Positions 1 to 6,021 of a stretch of 60,780 nt of DNA are shown here, one piece after another. Within the stretch, counting starts at the first letter, position 1. Each line of letters begins with the position of its first letter. The position numbers and the translations under genes are program-made. This DNA comes from CAVQGF01 sp045807945 (lineage in GTDB: Bacteria > Acidobacteriota > Terriglobia > Terriglobales > Acidobacteriaceae). The notes under the pieces were generated by a model. That model saw nothing but the letters and a program-made list of their open reading frames with translations. It was not told the origin of the DNA and searched no databases. The DNA is taken from assembly GCA_045807945.1 (NCBI GenBank), contig JBJMGI010000054.1, positions 1 to 60,780 on the forward strand. Direction: 5' to 3'.

Positions 1-51
1 GGCGGAGTGTTCATCTCCTGCTCGGCGTGTGAATTCTTCGAAAAACTTTAA
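1..51 (+). CDS. 3' end of an unidentified gene (partial)
   Basis: Frame 1 is open from the window edge and stops at TAA 49-51. The last residues read CSACEFFEKL. It would converge on pyrF, with the hairpin terminator at 88-117 between them, which is a sensible arrangement. Sixteen codons are too few to name a family. The other plus-strand frames also stay open for part of this stretch, so the call rests mainly on context. Confidence 0.35.
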   Translation, partial: GGVFISCSACEFFEKL

Positions 52-70
52 AGGCTGCAATAAGCTATAA

Positions 71-147
71 GCGATACGCAATAAGCAAAAAGGCGCCGGC
101 TAAAAGCTGCGCCTTTTATTTTTCGCTTACCGCTTATTGCTTATCGC
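71..147. repeat. Large inverted repeat spanning the pyrF 3' end
   Basis: The arms GCGATACGCAATAAGC (71-86) and GCTTATTGCTTATCGC (132-147) are reverse complements at 15 of 16 positions. They enclose the terminator hairpin at 88-117. The right arm runs into the last codons of pyrF. ATAAGC units recur to the left of it, giving the look of a small palindromic repeat element. Whether it is repeated elsewhere in the genome cannot be seen here. Confidence 0.6.
88..124. terminator. Bidirectional intrinsic terminator after pyrF
   Basis: Stem AAAAGGCG (88-95) pairs with CGCCTTTT (110-117), with an inner GCT/AGC pairing. The plus strand continues into a T-rich run (TTTTATTTTT), and the minus strand has a T5 run on the other side. 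It fits as the terminator for pyrF and for the gene ending at 51. Confidence 0.65.
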
Positions 148-875
148 AGCGGCTTTGAGATTTCCGCCAAAATCGCCTTCGCCGCAGATGCCGGATCCGC
201 TGCTGCCGTGATCGGCCGTCCCACAACAATGTAATCTGCCCCACTAGCGATAGCATCTGCCGGAGTCGCCACTCGCGCCTGGTCGCCTTTGTAGCTGCCC
301 GCCGGACGGACGCCCGGGGTCACGATCTTCATTTCCTGCCCAATCGTCTGCCGCAGGGCTTTTAGTTCGCTTGGCGAGGCCACCAGGCCTCCGATGCGTG
401 CCTTCTCAGCCAGTTTCGCCAGCTTGAGCACCTGCTCTTGCGCCGAACCGGCGATGCCGATCTCGTGCAGGTCTTCATCGGCCATGCTGGTCAGGACAGT
501 CACCGCGAGCACTAGCGGCTTGCTGGCAGACTGTGCAGCAGCTTCGGCTGCTGCGCGCAGCATCTTGCTGCCGCCGGAGGCATGCACGGTGAGCATGGCG
601 ACATTCAGCTCAGCGGCGGAGCGCACTGCCGACGCAACGGTGTTCGGGATGTCGTGGTATTTGAGGTCGAGGAAGACTTTTCGCCCGGAACTGACCAGCT
701 CGCGGACCAAGCCCGGCCCCTCTGCCGTGAATAACTGCTTGCCTATCTTGTAGATGGAAGCAGTGTCGCCAATGCTGCGAACGAGCTTCTGCGCTTCGGT
801 TGCGGAAGGGACGTCGAGCGCAACAATCAGACGATCACGAGCGGAAAGGGAAGGTTTGGATGCGGGCGGCGTCAT
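141..875 (-). CDS. pyrF: Orotidine 5'-phosphate decarboxylase
   Basis: This 244-residue TIM-barrel enzyme decarboxylates OMP to UMP, the last step of de novo pyrimidine synthesis, in the cytoplasm. The catalytic Asp-x-Lys-x-x-Asp signature is present as DLKYHD (D70, K72, D75), following IVALDVP near the N-terminus. The phosphate-binding loops TPGVRPAG and VVGRPI lie in the last third. Length is normal for the shorter PyrF type. ATG at 875 is the natural start, because the N-terminal extension before the first strand is short. It is the terminal gene before a hairpin terminator. The next gene upstream, rlpA, is on the same strand 24 bases away, so the two may be cotranscribed. Confidence 0.97.
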   Translation of the reverse strand: MTPPASKPSLSARDRLIVALDVPSATEAQKLVRSIGDTASIYKIGKQLFTAEGPGLVRELVSSGRKVFLDLKYHDIPNTVASAVRSAAELNVAMLTVHASGGSKMLRAAAEAAAQSASKPLVLAVTVLTSMADEDLHEIGIAGSAQEQVLKLAKLAEKARIGGLVASPSELKALRQTIGQEMKIVTPGVRPAGSYKGDQARVATPADAIASGADYIVVGRPITAAADPASAAKAILAEISKPLR

Positions 876-899
876 ATGCCGCCCGCGAGTCTAACAGCG

Positions 900-1337
900 C
901 TACTCGCCACCCGCCAAGTTTTGCGCCATCTGCACTTGTTCCGGTTGCACGATGTCGAGGCGGACCTTTAGCAGGCCACGATCCTTGGCGTCAAAGAGCA
1001 TCTCGGCCGCTCCGTAGGAGAGGTCGATAATGCGCGATTCCGGCACCGGGCCGCGATCATTCACCCGCACCATGACCCAGCGGCCGTTGTGCATGTTGGT
1101 GACCTTAACCGATGTGCCTAGAGGGAGTTGGCGGTGGGCGGCGGTGAATTGGAACATGTCGTACGGCTCGCCGCTGGCAGTTGTTCTGCCGTGGAACTGC
1201 TTCCCGTACCAGGAGGCTTTGCCGATCTGGTAGGGCTTGGAAGCTGAATTTTTGGAACCGGGGGAAATATTGGGTGCTGCTGCCAGCGATACCGCCAAGA
1301 GGGTGAGCATCGCCAAGCTACTGAACAATCTTCGCAT
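900..1337 (-). CDS. rlpA: Septal-ring RlpA-like secreted protein (double-psi beta-barrel)
   Basis: This 145-residue protein has a signal peptide (residues 1-21, LLAVSLAAA ending) followed by one double-psi beta-barrel domain. GKASWYGKQFHGRTTASGEP starts the fold, and VNDRGP carries the conserved Asp of RlpA lytic transglycosylases. There is no C-terminal SPOR domain, so it is the short form. RlpA proteins act in the envelope on peptidoglycan, in some species on strands lacking stem peptides. An AAGGAG Shine-Dalgarno lies about 10 bases before ATG 1337. A good sigma-70 promoter lies about 90 bases upstream. Whether this copy is a transglycosylase or only a binding protein is not visible. Confidence 0.88.
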   Translation of the reverse strand: MRRLFSSLAMLTLLAVSLAAAPNISPGSKNSASKPYQIGKASWYGKQFHGRTTASGEPYDMFQFTAAHRQLPLGTSVKVTNMHNGRWVMVRVNDRGPVPESRIIDLSYGAAEMLFDAKDRGLLKVRLDIVQPEQVQMAQNLAGGE

Positions 1338-1422
1338 TGTTATAAAGCTCCTTGCGCAGAACTACTCCGCGCGCCAATGTGCTTTCTTGTTCGGGTCGCC
1401 TCCCCTGATTCGACCGTAGTTA

Positions 1423-1451
1423 ATTGTATGAAAGTACAGGGGATATGGCAA
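1423..1451 (-). promoter_or_regulatory. Sigma-70 type promoter of rlpA
   Basis: On the minus strand, -35 TTGCCA (1446-1451) and -10 TACAAT (1423-1428) each match consensus at 5 of 6 positions and are separated by exactly 17 bases. Transcription would start near 1416, giving a leader of about 80 bases before rlpA. Confidence 0.7.
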
Positions 1452-1485
1452 GTAACTAAGTTATAAACCTAAGAATTAGTGTTGC

Positions 1486-1689
1486 AAAAAAGACGCACTC
1501 GTGAAGCCCGTTTAAGGCCAAGGACTTAGATGGGGTCGACCGCCGGGTGGTTGGTGGGCTTGGGCGCGATTTAGTACATGGCCAGGGTCGGACTCGGGTT
1601 AAGCCTCCCGGGCCGTTCAGCCACGGAATACCCACGTGCACCGAGAGTTGTGCAACTCTCAATCGAGAGCCGACGCGAGTGCCACGCCG
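1486..1689 (-). ncRNA. Candidate structured small RNA, about 200 nt, class unknown
   Basis: A noncoding stretch has its own near-consensus promoter (1696-1724) and ends in a T6 run (minus strand, 1486-1491). Near the 5' end GCACTCG (1676-1682) can pair with CGAGTGC (1495-1501), four bases before the T-run, closing the whole transcript. Inside are further pairings: GTGGG with CCCAC, GGCC with GGCC, and alternative CTCTC/GAGAG hairpins around 1643-1669. Size and long closing stem resemble 6S RNA, but I cannot show the 6S consensus. I see no tmRNA, RNase P or SRP signatures. An open frame crosses the region, but it has no Shine-Dalgarno and no family resemblance. Confidence 0.55.
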
Positions 1690-1695
1690 CGCGAC

Positions 1696-1724
1696 ATTAA
1701 AACTCTGCACCATAGATTGAGCAA
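1696..1724 (-). promoter_or_regulatory. Promoter of the candidate small RNA
   Basis: On the minus strand, -35 TTGCTC (1719-1724) and -10 TTTAAT (1696-1701, 5 of 6 to consensus) are separated by exactly 17 bases. The predicted start is near 1689. It points away from thiD, so the two promoters are divergent. Confidence 0.6.
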
Positions 1725-1737
1725 CTCGCGATAGTGC

Positions 1738-1765
1738 TTGCATCTCCGGAGATTTCGTCTAAATT
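1738..1765 (+). promoter_or_regulatory. Possible thiD promoter
   Basis: TTGCAT (1738-1743) and TAAATT (1760-1765) are 16 bases apart, which would start transcription near 1772, about 20 bases before ATG 1791. The match to consensus is moderate. I looked for a TPP riboswitch between here and thiD and found none. Confidence 0.4.
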
Positions 1766-1790
1766 GCGATTTGAGGTTTCACATTCGTCG

Positions 1791-2660
1791 ATGCCGTCTA
1801 GCCCTCCAGTAGTTCTCAGCATTGCAGGATTCGATCCCTCCTCCGGTGCCGGCGTCACCGCCGATATCAAGACGCTGGCTGCCCACAGCTGCTTCGGGAT
1901 CGGGTGCATCACTGCCCTGACCGTCCAGTCCACCGCATCAGTCCGAAAAGTTGAACCCGTTGCCGCCAGGCTGGTGACGGAGACGCTCCGCGAGCTGTCC
2001 TCTGACTTCACAATTTCTGCCGTGCGCATCGGCATGCTGGGTTCCGCCGAACTGGTGGAAGTTGTTGCGATCTTCCTGAAATCCGCCAAGATTCCGTACG
2101 TCGTGCTCGATCCGATCATTCGCTCGTCTTCCGGCGCACCGCTGCTCGATGCCAAAGGCGTGCAGATCATGATCAAGAGTCTGTTGCCGCTGGCAACGGT
2201 CGTGACGCCGAACGTGGATGAAGCGGGAGCCATGACGGGAAGCAAGGTCACCAACCGCGCCGAGATGAAGGCTGCCGCGAACAAGCTGCACGAGCTGGGA
2301 GCGAAGAACGTGGTTATTACCGGCGGCCATCTGGAAAAAGCGGTGGACCTGCTCAGCACCATGAACGGGAAAGCCGGTGCTACCCAAGAGGAGTTCGGCT
2401 CCGAGCGGATCAAGACCACATCCACCCACGGCACCGGTTGCGCGTTCGCTACGGCGCTTGCCGCGAATCTCGCGAATGGCAAACAGCTCTACGATGCAGT
2501 GGTGCTCGCCAAGACTTACGTCCGAACGGCCATAGCCCGCGCCCATTCCCTGGGCAAGGGAAACGGGCCGGTGAACCATCTCTACAAGTTGGAGGAGCAG
2601 CCCCGCGCCACGGCAGCGGACGTGCTGCTGCCGGTGCACGGCGGAGGCGGGCCGCACTAA
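1791..2660 (+). CDS. thiD: Hydroxymethylpyrimidine/phosphomethylpyrimidine kinase
   Basis: ThiD phosphorylates HMP and HMP-phosphate to HMP-PP for thiamine synthesis. The ribokinase-like fold is recognisable from VLSIAGFDPSSGAG at the N-terminus (substrate loop), ITGGH in the middle and THGTGCAFA near the C-terminus, which holds the GTGC anion-hole/catalytic motif. I chose ATG 1791 (289 aa) because family proteins start just before this first motif. An in-frame GTG at 1734 would add 19 residues with no Shine-Dalgarno and would lie upstream of the inferred promoter. The C-terminus is slightly long and ends in a Gly/His tail. The gene is not clustered with other thi genes and has no TPP riboswitch. 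Its stop overlaps the stop of the convergent downstream gene. Confidence 0.95.
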   Translation: MPSSPPVVLSIAGFDPSSGAGVTADIKTLAAHSCFGIGCITALTVQSTASVRKVEPVAARLVTETLRELSSDFTISAVRIGMLGSAELVEVVAIFLKSAKIPYVVLDPIIRSSSGAPLLDAKGVQIMIKSLLPLATVVTPNVDEAGAMTGSKVTNRAEMKAAANKLHELGAKNVVITGGHLEKAVDLLSTMNGKAGATQEEFGSERIKTTSTHGTGCAFATALAANLANGKQLYDAVVLAKTYVRTAIARAHSLGKGNGPVNHLYKLEEQPRATAADVLLPVHGGGGPH

Positions 2661-3193
2661 GCGGCGCGGCGGGACCTGCGGGAGCGGGTGCCTTCTTCCT
2701 CTTCGACTTCAGCACCCATTTGTTCCGGTTTTATCTTCTTTTCGAACTGCTCCATCTTCTTCAATGTGGCCTGCTCTTCTTTCAGCGTCTGGCCGAGCAG
2801 CTTCACGATCTTGTTTTCGCCTAACTCGCGGGCCAAGTCGATCAGGCTCTCGTATTCGGCAATCTCATACTGCTCGGTCTTAATGGCTCCGCCGACGTTG
2901 AAAACGTCCGCGAGATCGGGTGAGGGGTCTTCTTCCTGGAACGATCTCTTCTCCTGGATGATGCCGCGAATGCCGTGGCACTCGGTCTGCTCGGGGCTCT
3001 CGCCTAGGATCTCAAAGACCTGATCCAGCCGCTGCACTTGTTTTTCGGTCTGCGCGCGATGCGACTCGAAGGCCTTCTTGAGCTGTCCGTTGCTCGAATC
3101 TTGCGCAAGCTCACCTAGCGCCTCGACGAGCTGCTGCTCGGCGTCGTAAATGTCGTTAAGTCCGTGGATGAAAAACTCACGTCCTGTCTGCAT
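2657..3193 (-). CDS. YciE/YciF-type ferritin-like protein (DUF892)
   Basis: This 178-residue, mostly helical protein belongs to the DUF892 ferritin-like family. HGLNDIYDAEQQLVEAL near the start carries Glu residues of the first metal-binding helix, and SHRAQTEKQVQRL, AEYESLIDLA and TLKEEQATL supply the remaining helices. Members are stress-induced and presumed to bind a di-iron centre. No specific reaction is established. The C-terminal tail is Arg-rich. I chose ATG 3193 because AGGAG sits 5 bases upstream; a GTG at 3199 would overlap that site. The gene stands alone on its strand and shares the bases CTAA with the thiD stop. Confidence 0.88.
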   Translation of the reverse strand: MQTGREFFIHGLNDIYDAEQQLVEALGELAQDSSNGQLKKAFESHRAQTEKQVQRLDQVFEILGESPEQTECHGIRGIIQEKRSFQEEDPSPDLADVFNVGGAIKTEQYEIAEYESLIDLARELGENKIVKLLGQTLKEEQATLKKMEQFEKKIKPEQMGAEVEEEEGTRSRRSRRAA

Positions 3194-3298
3194 ATTCACT
3201 CCTGTCCTTCAAATTGGGAACTTGGAGTTGTGATGCTTAACCTCTAAGGCACGTCAACTGAGAGAGGGTGTTAATCGAGAGCAGCCGCTGGGCAGCAG

Positions 3299-4225
3299 TT
3301 ACTTCGCGCGCGGATGCGTCTTGTCGTAGACCTTCATTACCTGCTGCACGGAAAGCTGTGTGTAGCGCTGGGTCGTTGCGAGCCGCTCGTGGCCGAGCAG
3401 CTCCTGGATGGCGCGCAGGTCGGCGCCTTCTTCCAGCATGTGCGTACCGAAGGCGTGTCGCAGGGTGTGCGGGTGGACGTCTGGCGACATGCCTTTCGCG
3501 ACCGCGATCGCTTTTACGATCCGACCAACGCTGCGGGTGGTCAGCGCTCCCCCGCGCAGATTCAGCAGCAGGGTAGGAGTTTTCTTTTTTGTCCGCTGCA
3601 GGATCTCGGTGCGCTTTTCGAGGTACAAACCGAGCGCTTCCCGTGCATTCTCGCCGAAGGGAACGTAGCGTTCTTTCTTTCCCTTGCCGCGGATCAGGAG
3701 CGCCTCGTTCGACCAGGCAATGTCATCGAGTCGGATCCCGACCAGCTCGGAGTTCCGGATGCCGCTCCCATACAGCAGCTCGAAGATGACGCGGTCTCGC
3801 TCCGGGAAGCTGGCCTGCTCGGGCATCGGCCCGTCGAACGCGGAATTCATCTCTTCGATGGTCGGAACGCGAGGTAGCACTTTCGCGAGTTTGGGGGTGG
3901 AGACGAGAGCTGCGGGATTTTGCTCGAGCTTCAGCTTGCCTTCGCGCGCCATCCAGCGGTAGAGCGAGCGCAAAGCTGCGAGCGCGCGGGCGACGGAGGT
4001 CTTACTCAGGCCCTCTTCGTAAAGTTTCGAGAGAAACCCGCGGATGAAGACGTGGTCAATCTCTTTCCAACCTGTGTCGTCGGCGTACTCCGAAAATTTT
4101 GCCAGGTCTTTGCGGTAGGCCGTGATGGTGTTCGCGGAAGCGTTCCGCTCGAGGAGGGATTGCAGGAACTGCTGTGTCGCCTTCTCGACAGCAGTCTTCG
4201 CCACAGCTGCTTTGCTCTCAGCCAT
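3299..4225 (-). CDS. xerC: Tyrosine recombinase, XerC type
   Basis: This 308-residue site-specific recombinase has an N-terminal SAM-like core-binding domain (about 15-100) and a C-terminal catalytic domain. The full catalytic set is visible: R157 (GSGIRNSE), K181 (RGKGKKER), H253 and R256 (HTLRHAF), H279 (LLGHE) and the nucleophile Y288. XerC and XerD together resolve chromosome dimers at dif. The start ATG 4225 lies inside the end of the upstream xerD-like gene, an 8-base overlap, so the two are surely cotranscribed and probably coupled. Xer proteins are housekeeping, so this is not evidence of an integrated element. Assignment to XerC rather than XerD rests on the helix around LRAIQELLGH and is less certain than the family. 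Confidence 0.9.
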   Translation of the reverse strand: MAESKAAVAKTAVEKATQQFLQSLLERNASANTITAYRKDLAKFSEYADDTGWKEIDHVFIRGFLSKLYEEGLSKTSVARALAALRSLYRWMAREGKLKLEQNPAALVSTPKLAKVLPRVPTIEEMNSAFDGPMPEQASFPERDRVIFELLYGSGIRNSELVGIRLDDIAWSNEALLIRGKGKKERYVPFGENAREALGLYLEKRTEILQRTKKKTPTLLLNLRGGALTTRSVGRIVKAIAVAKGMSPDVHPHTLRHAFGTHMLEEGADLRAIQELLGHERLATTQRYTQLSVQQVMKVYDKTHPRAK

Positions 4226-5138
4226 TCTGTTTCCGCTGTGCGCGCGGATGGTGTTTCGTGTAAACCGACTTCAGCCGGTCGAGCGCGAGATGGGTATAGA
4301 CCTGGGTCGTCGAGATATCGGCGTGACCGAGCAAGGTTTGTACGGTGCGCAGGTCGGCGCCGTTCTCCACCATATGCGTGGCGCAACTGTGCCGCAGCAT
4401 GTGAGGGCTGGCCTTCCGTGAGCCGCCTGGTGTTGCGCCGCGGACTAGTTGCCAAACCCGTTGGCGGGTGAGTGCTTTTCCTGCGCGACCCACAAACAAG
4501 TTCCTTGACGCACGATTACCGAGCAGTTTCGGCCGCGCTTCTGCCAAATACGACGTCAGCACGCGTTGCGATATCTTGCCCAGCGGGACGATCCGTTCTT
4601 TGTCGCCCTTGCCGCGAACCATCACATAACCAAGCTCCAGTTTCAGGTCCTCCAACCGGATGCCGATCACTTCGGAGACTCGCAAGCCGCCCGCGTACAA
4701 AACTTCAAGTATGCAGCGGTCGCGCAGCTGCAGAGCAGTATCAGCGGACTCGGAGGCCGCGAGCAGCTTCTCGACTTCACTTGTCGCCAGCGACTTCGGT
4801 AACACCTTCCATTGTCGCGGAGTTTCGATGTTCAGCGTAGGATCGCGCTCGATCAATCGGTCGAGTAGCAGAAATTTGTAAAAGTGGCGCAGCGCAGACA
4901 GTTTGCGAGCGACCGAGCGGCCGTCCACCTGATTGCTGAAGAGCTTGTCGAGGAATCCGCGAACATCTTCGCGGCGGCAGGCAATCAGGTTTCGCCTCTT
5001 TGTCTGCAGCGAGGATTGAAACTGCGCAAGGTCGCGCGTGTACGCGGCTACCGTCAGTGGCGCCAAACCTTTTTCGACTTTCAAGTAATCGAGAAATGCG
5101 GCGATCAAGCGTGAATCATTGTCGGCGGCCACGGCCAC
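4218..5138 (-). CDS. xerD: Tyrosine recombinase, XerD type
   Basis: This is the partner recombinase, 306 residues from GTG 5138. The core-binding domain covers about 8-95. The catalytic residues are R153 (GGLRVSE), K177 (RGKGDKER), H246 and R249 (HMLRHS), H272 (LLGHAD) and Y281 (VYTHL). I preferred GTG 5138 because a GGGA element lies about 8 bases upstream and it gives a normal Xer length. A TTG at 5198 would add 20 residues unlike the family N-terminus. The gene precedes xerC with an 8-base overlap. It is divergent from the phosphatase gene at 5224, so the 85 bases between them must hold both promoters. Confidence 0.9.
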   Translation of the reverse strand: MAVAADNDSRLIAAFLDYLKVEKGLAPLTVAAYTRDLAQFQSSLQTKRRNLIACRREDVRGFLDKLFSNQVDGRSVARKLSALRHFYKFLLLDRLIERDPTLNIETPRQWKVLPKSLATSEVEKLLAASESADTALQLRDRCILEVLYAGGLRVSEVIGIRLEDLKLELGYVMVRGKGDKERIVPLGKISQRVLTSYLAEARPKLLGNRASRNLFVGRAGKALTRQRVWQLVRGATPGGSRKASPHMLRHSCATHMVENGADLRTVQTLLGHADISTTQVYTHLALDRLKSVYTKHHPRAQRKQNG

Positions 5139-5223
5139 AAGTATTCCCGTTATCGGACGTACACGCAATAACGAGCATGGTGCGGCGCCCGGAGGCAAGA
5201 TCGGTCGTAGTTACAATGGAGCC

Positions 5224-5937
5224 GTGGTTGATATCCATACACACATTCTGCCGGACGCCGATGATGGAGCGCGTTCCTGGGAGATGGCCAAAGAAATGTG
5301 CGCTGTGGCCGCTCAGGACGGCATCACTCAGATGGTAGCCACCCCGCACGCGAACGACGAGTTTGCCTACGACCGCTCGCGCAATCAGCAGGCATTAGAC
5401 AAGCTGCAGCACGCAGTCAATATCAAGCTGACCTTGGGCTGCGACTTTCATTTCTCTTACGAGAACATCCGCGCCGCGCAAGCAAAACCGCAGGATTTCA
5501 CTATCGGCACAACCAAGTACCTGCTGCTCGAGCTTAGCGATTTCGGCGCAACGGCGGCAGTTGTTGAAGGTGTTCGTGAGCTGGAGCAAGCAGGGATCAG
5601 GCCGATCCTTACCCACCCCGAGCGCAATCCAGTTCTACAGCGAAATCAGGAGTTCATATTGAAACTCGAGCAGGTCGGCTGCTTGATCCAGGTCACGGCA
5701 TCTGCTTTCACCGGATATTGGGGAGAGCCAGTGCAAAAAATAGCGGAATGGCTGCTGAAGAGGCACGCTATCCACGTCATCGCGAGCGACGCGCACGATA
5801 CGAAGAGGCGCCCACCGGTTTTGTCGGCCGCACGACGGAGGGTGACCGAGCTCGCCGGTGCCCGGGTTGCGGAAAGATTGGTGACGATAAATCCGGCCGC
5901 CATTGTGGCAGGGGAAGACGTGGTTCACCTGTCCTAA
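5224..5937 (+). CDS. CpsB/YwqE-type PHP-domain tyrosine-protein phosphatase
   Basis: This 237-residue enzyme has the polymerase-and-histidinol-phosphatase fold. Metal ligands are visible as DIHTHILP at residues 3-10 (H5, H7), ATPHAN, LTHPERN and IASDAHD. In CpsB, YwqE and Wzb-like systems the enzyme dephosphorylates the bacterial tyrosine kinase that controls capsule and exopolysaccharide export. No kinase or polysaccharide gene is in this window, so the role is inferred from family only. The start is unsure. GTG 5224 directly precedes the first motif. The frame stays open to a TTG at 5119, but that would overlap the xerD start. GGAGG at 5191-5195 is too far from GTG 5224 to decide. Confidence 0.85.
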   Translation: MVDIHTHILPDADDGARSWEMAKEMCAVAAQDGITQMVATPHANDEFAYDRSRNQQALDKLQHAVNIKLTLGCDFHFSYENIRAAQAKPQDFTIGTTKYLLLELSDFGATAAVVEGVRELEQAGIRPILTHPERNPVLQRNQEFILKLEQVGCLIQVTASAFTGYWGEPVQKIAEWLLKRHAIHVIASDAHDTKRRPPVLSAARRRVTELAGARVAERLVTINPAAIVAGEDVVHLS

Positions 5938-6021
5938 TGTAACTTTGCGCGCGCTTCAGAATGCGGTAATCTTGCACTCCCTCCCGAAATCTCCCCCGCG
6001 GGAAGCCTAGGAGCCCCAAGC

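Noticed and set aside
1456..1743. 95-codon minus-strand frame in the rlpA-thiD gap
   Set aside because: No ribosome site, no family, and it coincides with the promoter and structured candidate RNA, so I treat the stretch as noncoding.
1440..1790. TPP riboswitch before thiD
   Set aside because: The conserved CTGAGA and GAACCTGAT segments are absent on the plus strand.
1697..2482. 261-codon minus-strand frame across thiD
   Set aside because: Overlaps the well-supported thiD gene and its divergent promoter region. Shadow composition.
3299..5138. Integrase of a mobile element
   Set aside because: Both recombinases look like chromosomal Xer proteins; no attachment-site repeats, tRNA gene or phage genes are nearby.
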